NCBI RefSeq assembly: GCF_000281895.1
Contig: NZ_CM001558.1
Location: 4,778,556-4,842,555 of the forward strand
Length of the DNA: 64,000 nt
Direction of reading: 5' to 3'
From: Pseudomonas fluorescens Q2-87
GTDB lineage: Bacteria > Pseudomonadota > Gammaproteobacteria > Pseudomonadales > Pseudomonadaceae
In this document: piece after piece, positions 46,180 through 54,176 of the stretch
How the letters are laid out: the number at the start of each line of letters is the position of its first letter
Numbering within the stretch: position 1 is the stretch's first letter
The notes under the pieces: model-generated
What the model was told of the DNA's origin: nothing
The model's input: only the letters and a program-made list of their open reading frames with translations
The model's database searches: none
Position numbers and translations under genes: made by a program

Positions 46180-48356
46180 CACGTACCTCCGTCGGTCAGG
46201 GCCGCATCACTGCGCATGGCGAGTGAGTTGGGCATGGTCGTTAAGCCGAATTGGCCAGAAAGCTGCTGCACGACCAGGTTGGCCAACTGACTGGCGCTGG
46301 CCTGGTCCTGACCATTGATATAGATGTTCGCAGTCAGGGTGTTCTGCTGTGTGGTTGTCTGGGTGCTGATCAGGTCTTTGCTGACCTGGTCTGGCGCGGC
46401 GAGTCTGTCGGCGGGGGCAACGAGTTTTTCGCCCAGAGACGCGCCGACGTCGCTCCCCAACCAACCGCCCAGCAGTCCGCCAACCAGCCCACCAATGGCA
46501 GTGCCAATCACCGGAACGACACTACCCAAAGCGGCACCGGCAGCAGACCCCGCAGCAGCGCCTGCCCACCCGCCCCCTGCGGCTCCCAGGCCTGCGCCCA
46601 TCATTCGTTTGTCGCCGGTAAGGACACCCTCGGCCACATCGGCGACGGCGCCGACTACCTTTAATGGGCCGGGCGCCCTGCGAGTCATCGAGCGTAACGA
46701 GGCCGTTGGCCCGAATGAAAAACGCCCTGCGCCTCCCCGTGAGCCTCGTGTACTGACGCGTATTTTCGACCCGCTCGTGGATTCGGGACCCTGGCTGGCA
46801 TTGCGTGTATCGAGCTTGTCCCCACGAGATTTTCTGAAATCTTCGGAGATCACCTCACCCAAGCCGCCGGGAAGGTGCGGGGCAGCCCTACCCAACACCC
46901 GTTTGGCCACCTGGTTGGACATCTCATCCCCTACAGCCTTGAGCAGCGCGCCCACCAGCGGTTTGATCGCTGCAACAACCAGCACAATGGCAGCGGTGGC
47001 CTTGGGCGAAGATTCAGCCAGCTCACTCATGCCATCAGCCAGCGAACCCAGCCATTGAAACGAGCTATCCGCCAACGGTACCAGCGCATTTCCCGTGGCC
47101 ACTGACAAACGCTCGTTATGTGCGTTGAGGACGTTTAGCTGGCCTTGCTGGGTGTTCGACAGCGCCAACGCGTCCTGCCGCACCGAGCCGTTGTTGCCCA
47201 ATTGTGAAGTGGCGTATTGGCCCGGGTCTTTCACCTGCAAGAAGGCTGCGTTCACGTCGGGCAGTTTCTGCGCCATGCGCAGCACTGCCTCATCGCCCTT
47301 GCCGAATAGCGTGGTTGCAAGGGCCGAGCGTTTTTCAGTCGGTTGCGCGTTCAAGGCCGCAAGCACGGTCATCATTGTGCCGGGCGCCGTGTCCTTGTCG
47401 CGCAAGCCGCTCGACACCGCCGCGGGCGCCAGGCCCAGCTGTTTCCAGGCCGCTTGCTCGGCTGTGGAGGCTTGCTCACCCTTGTCCAGGGCCGTCGTGA
47501 AGTCATCCAGCGCTGCGCCGGCTTCAGCTTGTTTCGTACCGGTATTGAGCAACGCCGCCGTCAACGCCGCGGCTTGCACAGGGGCCAGGCCGGCGGTCGT
47601 CGCAGCCGCACCGTCACGCTGCAAGACGGCGCCGATGTCACCCGGTTTCGCTCCACCGGGTAGTTTGCCCAGGTGGTTGGTGGCATCCGCCAGATCAAAG
47701 GCTTGGGCGCCGCTGAGCTTCATGGAAGTACGCCAGCCAGCCATCATTTCGGCCATCTCCATGGCCGGCTTCCTGAACGCCGCCGCGGCCACGCCAACAT
47801 CCGAGGCGAAACGCAACAGTTCCCGCTGTCGGTCCGAGGCATCGAGCAACTCGCTACCAATGCCTTCCTTGGCCGCCAGGGTTTCTATCCTCACCAGATC
47901 AACCGCTGTGGTGCCCCCGGCCGCCACCAACGGGGCGGTGGCGATCTGCTGGGTTGGCGCAGCCATCTGTTCGATCTGGCGAGGGCTGAATTGGGTGGCC
48001 TGCTTCAGATCGGCCATCGCCGTATCCATGGCTATCGCGGGTTTCAGCAGCTCCGGCGGTTCGATACCGCCACGCGACTTACCTTTTGACTCATTGGCCG
48101 ACTCCCCCTTGGCGCCGCCCCCAATTGTCTGGGAGAACAATCGTTGCGCCGACAGCTTCACGGTCAGTGACTCGATCGCCGAGGTGAGCAGACCGAGCTT
48201 GAGCCCCAACTTTTCCAGCGCCAGATCGAGGCTCAACAGTTGATCCCGGGGGAAGGCACTTTGTGCTGATATACCACTCGTCAGACTGGTATTTCCCAAC
48301 GCCAACCCACTCCCATCGAAAGCTGCGTATCTGAGCGAATATCTATCGTCCGCCAT
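46179..48356 (-). CDS. Tail tape measure protein
   Basis: 725 residues. TP901/P2 gpT-like: a long helical N-terminal half (QLLSLDLALEKLGLKLGLLTSAIESLTVKLSAQRLF), a middle Ala-rich region, an Ile/Val-rich membrane-like segment (TAAIVLVVAAIKPLVGALLKAVG), and a Gly/Ala-rich block (GAGLGAAGGGWAGAAAGSAAGAALGSVVPVIGTAIGGLVGG) that could insert in membrane. Its length sets tail length; by the usual ~0.15 nm per residue this suggests a sheath-tail of roughly 110 nm (inference). Conserved helper-chaperone genes lie just upstream. Confidence 0.92.
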   Translation of the reverse strand: MADDRYSLRYAAFDGSGLALGNTSLTSGISAQSAFPRDQLLSLDLALEKLGLKLGLLTSAIESLTVKLSAQRLFSQTIGGGAKGESANESKGKSRGGIEPPELLKPAIAMDTAMADLKQATQFSPRQIEQMAAPTQQIATAPLVAAGGTTAVDLVRIETLAAKEGIGSELLDASDRQRELLRFASDVGVAAAAFRKPAMEMAEMMAGWRTSMKLSGAQAFDLADATNHLGKLPGGAKPGDIGAVLQRDGAAATTAGLAPVQAAALTAALLNTGTKQAEAGAALDDFTTALDKGEQASTAEQAAWKQLGLAPAAVSSGLRDKDTAPGTMMTVLAALNAQPTEKRSALATTLFGKGDEAVLRMAQKLPDVNAAFLQVKDPGQYATSQLGNNGSVRQDALALSNTQQGQLNVLNAHNERLSVATGNALVPLADSSFQWLGSLADGMSELAESSPKATAAIVLVVAAIKPLVGALLKAVGDEMSNQVAKRVLGRAAPHLPGGLGEVISEDFRKSRGDKLDTRNASQGPESTSGSKIRVSTRGSRGGAGRFSFGPTASLRSMTRRAPGPLKVVGAVADVAEGVLTGDKRMMGAGLGAAGGGWAGAAAGSAAGAALGSVVPVIGTAIGGLVGGLLGGWLGSDVGASLGEKLVAPADRLAAPDQVSKDLISTQTTTQQNTLTANIYINGQDQASASQLANLVVQQLSGQFGLTTMPNSLAMRSDAALTDGGT

Positions 48357-48362
48357 CCCGCT

Positions 48363-49051
48363 CTACTCCTGTTTCACGCCAAGGCGAGTGATCGCAATGT
48401 CGTAGCGGCGCAAGGCCTTGCCGGCGTCCCACTCCAGGATTTCCGCCTCACTTACCGAGTAAATGAGCGGCACCACATCGAGGATCACTTCGATGTCGCG
48501 CTCCGAAAGAAGTCCGCCGGTTTGTTTAAAAAATCGTCGATGCGTACCTGCAGCTGGGTCCAGTCGGGCACGGTCAACAGGTCGAGGTCGGGAATCATCA
48601 GGCCGGTGCAATGGGCGGTGATGAATTCGGCGCGTTCCTTGGCTGTCTTCAGCTTCTTCATCGCCTTGGTGGCACGCAGCGCCGGCATTTCCAGGGTCAG
48701 CGAGGTCATGCTGCGGCCCGCTACGTCGAGCGGTTGCAGTAGCGGCACCTGGTCGGGGTCGGCCTGTGTGTCATCTAGAAAGTACGACGCCGGACGGGTC
48801 GACATTTCATGTACGTATTGCGCAATGCTGACGTAGTCCGGGCGCTTGAGCTGGTCGAGCTCCTTGACCGACAGGCCAGTGGCCAATTTCGCCAGCTCGA
48901 AGAACTGGTCGTCTTCGTCATCGCCTGCACGGGCCAGGGCGTCTTTTTGCGCGGCGTAGAACAGCGGCTTGAGCGAGAGTTGCTCGATCTGCGAACCGTC
49001 GTCACCGGTGATCGGCGACAACAGCTCATGTGTAGGAGGCATCCAGGACAT
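48363..49051 (-). CDS. Tail assembly chaperone, long form by -1 frameshift
   Basis: Fusion of 176 residues of the upstream frame with 53 residues of the -1 frame (QTGGLLSERDIEVILDVVPLIYSVSEAEILEWDAGKALRRYD...GVKQE), about 229 in all. The shift site is UUUAAAC at 48524-48530. The -1 extension has no ribosome site or good start of its own (its frame opens before the shift site with no matching domain). This mirrors gpE/gpE+E' of P2 and G/GT of lambda, whose long form recruits the tape measure protein. Confidence 0.82.
48485..49051 (-). CDS. Tail assembly chaperone, short form (gpE-like)
   Basis: 188 residues from MSWMPPTHELLSPITGDDG; AAGGA nine bases before the ATG at 49051 favours this start over MIHQGID at 49075. 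Sequence is acidic and helical (DALARAGDDEDDQFFELAKLATGLSVKELDQLKRPDYVSIAQYV), with a repeat of the chaperone motif in each half (LTLEMPALRATKAMKKLKTAKERAEFI). It is produced when the ribosome does not shift, in excess over the long form. Confidence 0.88.
   Translation of the reverse strand: MSWMPPTHELLSPITGDDGSQIEQLSLKPLFYAAQKDALARAGDDEDDQFFELAKLATGLSVKELDQLKRPDYVSIAQYVHEMSTRPASYFLDDTQADPDQVPLLQPLDVAGRSMTSLTLEMPALRATKAMKKLKTAKERAEFITAHCTGLMIPDLDLLTVPDWTQLQVRIDDFLNKPADFFRSATSK
48524..48530 (-). other. Programmed -1 ribosomal frameshift site UUUAAAC
   Basis: The minus strand reads GAT-TTT-TTA-AAC-AAA in the short-form frame, so the heptamer is U-UUA-AAC, the classic X-XXY-YYZ slip site. Re-reading the last C gives CAA-ACC-GGC, entering the 53-codon extension. 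The frame continues past the short-form stop (48485) to 48363. Confidence 0.85.
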
Positions 49052-49088
49052 GAAATCAATTCCTTGGTGAATCATGGCGGGCGAGCCC

Positions 49089-49182
49089 CCTGTGGGAGCG
49101 GGCTTGCTCGCGAAAGCGGTATGTCAATCAACATTGATTTGAAGTTGATGGACTCTTCGCGAGCAAGCCCGCTCCCACAGGG
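49089..49182. repeat. REPIN inside the tailocin operon
   Basis: CCTGTGGGAGCGGGCTTGCTCGCG and CGCGAGCAAGCCCGCTCCCACAGG form an almost perfect palindromic pair around a 50-base spacer, between the tube stop and the chaperone start. Confidence 0.9.
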
Positions 49183-49208
49183 ACTGCATCTAAACAGCTG
49201 GCAAAGGG

Positions 49209-49715
49209 TTAAGGCAGCAACACCGCACGCCGCGCATCACCGAGGATGTCCACGCCGTTGAGCACGAACTTCTGGGTGCGCACATCGATGTCGATCACGG
49301 GGATACCGTTTTCGAGACGGTTGTAAGTGCGGCAAGAGAGTTCCAGCGTGGTGAGCGGTTTCTCACCCATCTTCAGCGCTGTTTCGGTCAGGGATTTCAA
49401 CTTCCCGCCGACGGTGTGGTAGGTGAACCAGGTATTGCCATCCTGATCCTGACCGGCCTCGCGCACGTTCAGCAGGATGTCGTCACCCAGCCGCACACCC
49501 AGGGCCAGCATGACTTCCGGCCCTGCGCCTTGTAGTACCAACGTGGCGCCGAGCACAGCGCCGTTCTTGGCCATTTCCTCGCCGATAAAGCGCCCGCCCG
49601 TCATCGACTCCATGGCGAACTCGATCTTCGGCGGGGTGAAGCTGTCCACGGTCGCCGACAACGGCAGGCCTTGCAGGGTGGCCGCGATGGCCTGTCTTAC
49701 GCGGTTGGTAAACAT
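49209..49715 (-). CDS. Major tail tube protein (FII-like)
   Basis: 168 residues: MFTNRVRQAIAATLQGLPLSATVDSFTPPKIEFAMESMTGGRFIGEEMAKNG. P2 FII family; it polymerises as the inner tube under the sheath. The start overlaps the sheath stop (TAATG). Ends FVLNGVDILGDARRAVLLP. Confidence 0.93.
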   Translation of the reverse strand: MFTNRVRQAIAATLQGLPLSATVDSFTPPKIEFAMESMTGGRFIGEEMAKNGAVLGATLVLQGAGPEVMLALGVRLGDDILLNVREAGQDQDGNTWFTYHTVGGKLKSLTETALKMGEKPLTTLELSCRTYNRLENGIPVIDIDVRTQKFVLNGVDILGDARRAVLLP

Positions 49716-50881
49716 TAGAGAACGTCCTCCAGGAACTGCTCGATGATTTCATCGCGTGCATTGAGTTGATAAATCATGTGTTCGTTCGGCGCGTAGCGGC
49801 CGTAGTCGATGACCACGTACCAGGTGCCGTTCTTGTACTTCTCGACGCTGTTCAATTCCGGGTGCAGGTACACGCTGCCGCCAGGGATGGTTTCGTCGGC
49901 GACCAGGGTTTGCAGCCAGTCGTTGATGCGCTTGACCTCCTGGTCCATAAACGACTTGGTCAGGTTCTTGGCCATGGCTTTCTGGCCGGCCTTCACCAAC
50001 TTGCGACTGATCGCATCTTCAAGGCCGACGTAGCTGATGAACTTGCCGGTGATGGAGCGGTTGCCCAGCAGCGAGAAGCCGCCGAGGATGGTCCGGGCGT
50101 AGTAGCTGACGCCGTAGCGGTTGAGCAGGTCGCCTTCGGTGGAGGTGTCGAGGATGTTGTATTCCACGGTGCGCGAGACGTCTTCGGCGTAGGTCACCTG
50201 GTTGCCCGGGCTCTCCCATTGCTTGACCTTGGCGAGCGCGGCGATGGCCAGGCTCGACGGCGCCAGGAAGACGTTTTTCTTCGCCGCCTTGGAGTACACG
50301 GCCGGCATGTTGTGCACCACCAGGCAACGGTCGAAACCGAGGTCCGCGCCGCCCAGTTCCTGGCTGTAGGTCACCTGGTCGGCAACCGCGGCATCCTTGC
50401 CGTCGAGCACCACGCGCGCCTTGATACGCTTGCCGAACGAGGCGAATTCGCTGGCCACGGCCTTGGTGCCGGTGAAGCCCGGCGCGCCGATGATGGTCAG
50501 GTCTTCAGCGACCCCACTCAACGCCGCCAGACCGAGCTTGCGACCGGTCTGCGCTTCGATGCCGCCAATGACGTTGTTCTGCGTGTCGGCCGGTGTGGCG
50601 CCCTCTTCGACGATGACGACATAGACCGGCACCTTGACCACTTTGAGGATCTGGAACACCGCCTGGAACAAGGTCCCCGCCTCGGCACCGGTCGGGTCCA
50701 ACTGGGCCTGGGTGGTGAAGCTGTTGATGCGGAACGGGGTGTTTTTCGGAATCAACGGATTGGCATTCGGCGCGGTGCCGACCAGGCCGATAACGTTGTC
50801 ACCCAGGCCACCCATGGCCTCGGGAGATTCGGTGGCATTGACGGTAATGCCGTTGTGCTCGAAGTTCAAAACCTCAGCCAT
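49715..50881 (-). CDS. Tail sheath protein (FI-like)
   Basis: 388 residues: MAEVLNFEHNGITVNATESPEAMGGLGDNVIGLVGTAPNANPLIPKNTPFRI, then NILDTSTEGDLLNRYGVSYYARTILGGFSLLGNRSITG and a C-terminus used for subunit meshing (YAPNEHMIYQLNARDEIIEQFLEDVL). P2 FI contractile sheath family, of typical length. Sheath contraction drives the tube through the target cell envelope. Follows a 69-residue protein by two bases. Confidence 0.95.
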   Translation of the reverse strand: MAEVLNFEHNGITVNATESPEAMGGLGDNVIGLVGTAPNANPLIPKNTPFRINSFTTQAQLDPTGAEAGTLFQAVFQILKVVKVPVYVVIVEEGATPADTQNNVIGGIEAQTGRKLGLAALSGVAEDLTIIGAPGFTGTKAVASEFASFGKRIKARVVLDGKDAAVADQVTYSQELGGADLGFDRCLVVHNMPAVYSKAAKKNVFLAPSSLAIAALAKVKQWESPGNQVTYAEDVSRTVEYNILDTSTEGDLLNRYGVSYYARTILGGFSLLGNRSITGKFISYVGLEDAISRKLVKAGQKAMAKNLTKSFMDQEVKRINDWLQTLVADETIPGGSVYLHPELNSVEKYKNGTWYVVIDYGRYAPNEHMIYQLNARDEIIEQFLEDVL

Positions 50882-50883
50882 GG

Positions 50884-51093
50884 TTATTCAGCCTTTTTGG
50901 TTGCGGCCTTTTTGGCCGGGGTGGATGCAGAGGCCGATTCGCCGGCCTCGGTTTTTTTCAGCTCCAGACGACCGGCGCTGCGCAAGGCATTGGCCTCGAC
51001 GTCGAGCAGGTCGAGCTCCTGGCCCTTGGTCGACCAGTGACCACCTCCGGTGGGAAATGGGAGGAGCACGGTGTAGGTTTGGCGTGGTGCCAT
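50884..51093 (-). CDS. Small conserved tail-cluster protein
   Basis: 69 residues from MAPRQTYTVLLPFPTGGGHWSTKGQELDLLDVEANALRSAGRLELKKTE, with GGAG upstream; the frame extension to 51129 overlaps a terminator. The C-terminal tail is Ala/Lys-rich (STPAKKAATKKAE). Genes of this type precede the sheath in Pseudomonas R-type tailocins and related phages; function unknown. Confidence 0.75.
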   Translation of the reverse strand: MAPRQTYTVLLPFPTGGGHWSTKGQELDLLDVEANALRSAGRLELKKTEAGESASASTPAKKAATKKAE

Positions 51094-51113
51094 TTTTGGG
51101 TTCTCCAGATACG

Positions 51114-51139
51114 AAAAAGCCCCTTTCAAAAAGGGGCCG
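51114..51139 (-). terminator. Terminator hairpin before the sheath module (second)
   Basis: On the minus strand GCCCCTTT / AAAGGGGC stem followed by TTTTT. It lies 21 bases upstream of the 69-residue protein gene. Confidence 0.75.
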
Positions 51140-51158
51140 TTGGGTGTTGGACGGATAA

Positions 51159-51187
51159 GAAAACGCCCCGTCGGTGCGGGGCGTTTA
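51159..51187. terminator. Terminator hairpin after the fibre-chaperone gene (first)
   Basis: AAACGCCCC / GGGGCGTTT stem with a GTCGGTGC loop, T run on the minus strand, partly overlapping the stop of the fibre chaperone. Confidence 0.78.
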
Positions 51188-51610
51188 TTTGGGTTGCTCA
51201 GGTAGCCAGGAGGGGGCTATCGGACGGTGATCCAGCTGAGGAAACGCTTGCGCTTCAGGCCAATTGCGAAGCGCACGCCGGTATTGCTGAAGATCGAGAT
51301 ACTGTGCAGGAGATAACGTGGTTTCAACACTCTCCTCCAGTTCGTCGCGATGGCGAGCCACTACGCCGTCCGTTTCGGACAAGCACTGATCCCGCCAAGC
51401 CCGCTCGACAACTGCCAGCTCGTCATCGCTGGACGGCTGCGGATCAACAAGCACAGGAAGACCATCATCATCCCAGGCAATAACCTTACCCTCCGATTGT
51501 CCCGCCAGCAGCTCAGCGTGGCGTTCAGCAGAAATTTCGACCACGTCGTCTGGCATCGAAACATTGATAGCTGCGTCGTAGAAACCACGGGCTATTTTTG
51601 AAGCGAACAT
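51185..51610 (-). CDS. Tail fibre assembly chaperone
   Basis: 141 residues. MFASKIARGFYDAAINVSMPDDVVEISAERHAELLAGQSEGKVIAWDDDGLPVLVDPQP is the usual N-terminal half of P2/Mu-like tail fibre assembly proteins; the C-terminal half (YLDLQQYRRALRNWPEAQAFPQLDHRPIAPSW) is the conserved RDxxxxx-P-W-type end. It folds the fibre trimer and lies ten bases after the fibre stop. Confidence 0.9.
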   Translation of the reverse strand: MFASKIARGFYDAAINVSMPDDVVEISAERHAELLAGQSEGKVIAWDDDGLPVLVDPQPSSDDELAVVERAWRDQCLSETDGVVARHRDELEESVETTLSPAQYLDLQQYRRALRNWPEAQAFPQLDHRPIAPSWLPEQPK

Positions 51611-51620
51611 ACTTTTCTCC

Positions 51621-53540
51621 TTAGTAACCGATGGCTAGGAACTGAACGTTTTCAGACTTTCCGGCGCCTGTACTCCCGTTGAAGCAGTTAATTCCGATCG
51701 AGTTGTTAGCAACCACACCGACCGTGGGGACAGAGTTAGTTCCAGATGCAGAAACCAGAACCTTCAATACCGCGGTCGGAAACGTGATCGGAAGGGCGAT
51801 GGTAGCGGCCCCCCCCGTAGAAGTTATCCCTACCCCCCATTGTAAAACCAAACCATCCGGTAATTTTTGATAGCCCGCGGAACCGAATAAGGCAGCAAAG
51901 GAAGCAGCGTACTTAAGGGCTATGGACCCGCCACGCAAGCGCCAAGTCGTCGACACTTTTACGAATTCTGCGTTATCCCCCATACCTAGGATGACAGTGA
52001 TCCCTGTCGCAACCGGAGACGCCAATACGTCTCCCCCAGACGCAAGAACAGTTACAGCACCACTTCCAGTAGCCACCACCTCGATAGTCGCACCCTCTGC
52101 GACTCCGGCGGTCGACGGCAATGTGATACTGATCGGTGTAGGGGATATCGCCGATATAATGCCGCCGATGCTCGAAGCGCCGAGTGCGGAACTGGCAGTA
52201 AGCGGTACGAACACCGAATACTCGACGCCCATCCGCTTGGCAAAGGCAGCGTTGACCAATCTGAGAGAGCTGTCGAACTGGGCCGCAGTCGAGCCAAATA
52301 CTCTTGAATATTGCAACTGTGCCGTCCCACCCGCCCACCAAGCGCTCGCACCATTACCGGTCAACTCCAGGGTCGCACCTACCTGCAAGTCGATGCTTTT
52401 AATCTGACCTGCCCCCGAGTTGATGTTGTCAGCATCAACACAAACAATAGTGACAATGCCGCTACCGATATTTCGAAAATGGATCGCACCACCTGCCGAC
52501 AGGGAATTGACTGGAGGTAAGGTGATCGAGAAGGATCCGATGGTAGTAACCAGCGTGCCAACAGCTGATGTCGTCAACGTGGTGGTCGCAGTCAAACTGG
52601 TAAAGCCACGATAGTTGCCACTAGCGCGCATGACGTACTCGGTCGTCGCGATCGACTTCGTGTTGTCAAATAGAGGTGGCGTGTTCGCCGTAGGATTGAC
52701 GAGTACCGGCGAGTTAAGGGGCGCGAGTCCTTGAGTGATGTTCTGAAAAGTCAGCGCCGTGATACCCAGTACAATGCCACCGTCGGTAGTCAGCTGCCAG
52801 ATCGTATTGGCAAGAGTCGTCCCCTCCTCCACCGAAACCATCAATCCCGAGGTGACTTCGACACTCGCGTCGGCATCTTTTGCCCGTACCCATGCGCCGT
52901 TCGCGGCTACATAAATGCCGTTGTCTTTCGCCAGGGTCTGCGACTTAACCAGAACCCGATCCCCGGCTACTACGGCAACACCGTCGATTGCTTGTGCACC
53001 ACTTAGGGCAATGCTGGCCGTTGTCGCCACCCGCACAGATTGCTTCCTGTCCAGCTTGGCAAGTTCATCAGCGACATAGCTCGCCACCCACGCCTGCGTC
53101 GCCTTGACGACCGTGTCGTCGATCAGCAACGTCACCGACTCAGCATTACTGGTCTCGAAAATCGACCGAATGTAAAACTCTTTCCCCGACCCCGAAGTCG
53201 CCAACACCGGTTTGAACGACTCCGGATATTTGACAATCGCGTACAGGATTCCGCTATCGGTCCAGATCCCTGCCTCTCGCACATACCAGCCGCCCACTTC
53301 AGGCGGGATGGTCACTTCAGCCAGCAACCAGCTCGGGTTTTTCTCATCTTGGAACAGCGCATTGAGCGGCCCTCGCCACACTTCGCGTTTAAGCGCCGTG
53401 GCGGTGGCAGCCGGGTTGTAGATCGCGCCGCCGCCGTCTCCGACGGAAATCTGCGACAGCTTGATGGGTGTGCCCGCCGCCTTGCAGGCAGTTTCGTAGG
53501 CGATCCCCGCATCGGTGAGCAGGGTGTAGTAATCGGCCAT
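51621..53540 (-). CDS. Tail fibre (receptor-binding) protein
   Basis: 639 residues. Residues 1-150 are the baseplate-attachment part (MADYYTLLTDAGIAYETACKAAGTPIKLSQISVGDGGG; DUF3751 type), 165-275 a phage fibre shaft domain (IDGVAVVAGDRVLVKSQTLAKDNGIYVAANGAW), 291-538 two long repeats, and 555-639 a gp53-like C-terminal domain (YQKLPDGLVLQWG). DNA of the distal two thirds is less GC-rich than the N-terminal part, fitting exchange by recombination. It sets which bacteria the tailocin kills. It starts at the base after the gpI stop. Confidence 0.93.
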   Translation of the reverse strand: MADYYTLLTDAGIAYETACKAAGTPIKLSQISVGDGGGAIYNPAATATALKREVWRGPLNALFQDEKNPSWLLAEVTIPPEVGGWYVREAGIWTDSGILYAIVKYPESFKPVLATSGSGKEFYIRSIFETSNAESVTLLIDDTVVKATQAWVASYVADELAKLDRKQSVRVATTASIALSGAQAIDGVAVVAGDRVLVKSQTLAKDNGIYVAANGAWVRAKDADASVEVTSGLMVSVEEGTTLANTIWQLTTDGGIVLGITALTFQNITQGLAPLNSPVLVNPTANTPPLFDNTKSIATTEYVMRASGNYRGFTSLTATTTLTTSAVGTLVTTIGSFSITLPPVNSLSAGGAIHFRNIGSGIVTIVCVDADNINSGAGQIKSIDLQVGATLELTGNGASAWWAGGTAQLQYSRVFGSTAAQFDSSLRLVNAAFAKRMGVEYSVFVPLTASSALGASSIGGIISAISPTPISITLPSTAGVAEGATIEVVATGSGAVTVLASGGDVLASPVATGITVILGMGDNAEFVKVSTTWRLRGGSIALKYAASFAALFGSAGYQKLPDGLVLQWGVGITSTGGAATIALPITFPTAVLKVLVSASGTNSVPTVGVVANNSIGINCFNGSTGAGKSENVQFLAIGY

Positions 53541-54176
53541 TTAGGACCCCTGTGGATAAATAGTGGAGGTTTCGACGGTGTAGAGCGCGGCGGCCATGAA
53601 GGCCTGGCCCGAGGCTTCCAGCCCTTCGATGACGATCGGATAAACCGTGGTCAGCTCGCCGCACAGCGTGGCGGCGGCGATGACGTGACGGCCGAAGGCA
53701 CTCAAACCGACCGAAACCGTCAAGGTGTCGCGCTCGCTTTTCGCATCGGCCAGGCGGCGGTCGAGACGCGCGTCGATGGCTTCGCTGTAGGGCTGTTGGG
53801 TGAATGCTCGGACCGAAAAACTGTAGGGCGCGCCAGGTGGCGTTTGCTCATACCAAGCGCGCACTTCAGGCATCAGCTGCAAACCCTTAGCGGCATTTTC
53901 CAGCGCCTTTCGCGTCCCGGCTTGCCGGGCGGTGGGCCAGGCGAGTTCAACGGTCAGGCGTTTTTCAGTCTCGGGCGCCGCGGTGCTCCACTCACCAACG
54001 CCGCGGTCTGCTGCGAGATACGGAAGGAATGCGAGGGGCGTCGCCGCCGGATTCATCAGCTCAGGAAATGGCGGATCGATGCGCTCAAGCAATCGGCCGA
54101 AACCGAGGTCAAGGGCCCTTTCCAACGGAGAACTGTTGACGGGCAACAGACTAGGGCGAGGTGTTTCGTCACTCAT
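53541..54176 (-). CDS. Baseplate/tail protein I (gpI-like)
   Basis: 211 residues from MSDETPRPSLLPVNSSPLERALDLGFGRLLERIDPPFPELMNP. The start overlaps the gpJ stop by four bases (ATGA). PYLAADRGVGEW, TVELAWPTARQAGTRKALENAAKGL and VRAFTQQPYSEAIDARLDRRLADAKSERD match P2 gpI, which links baseplate wedge and fibre. Longer frame extension is overlap. Confidence 0.92.
   Translation of the reverse strand: MSDETPRPSLLPVNSSPLERALDLGFGRLLERIDPPFPELMNPAATPLAFLPYLAADRGVGEWSTAAPETEKRLTVELAWPTARQAGTRKALENAAKGLQLMPEVRAWYEQTPPGAPYSFSVRAFTQQPYSEAIDARLDRRLADAKSERDTLTVSVGLSAFGRHVIAAATLCGELTTVYPIVIEGLEASGQAFMAAALYTVETSTIYPQGS

Noticed and set aside
46324..48243. Two long plus-strand frames (244 and 382 codons)
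   Set aside because: Antisense to the tape measure gene, Ser/Pro/Ala-rich low complexity, no start signals.
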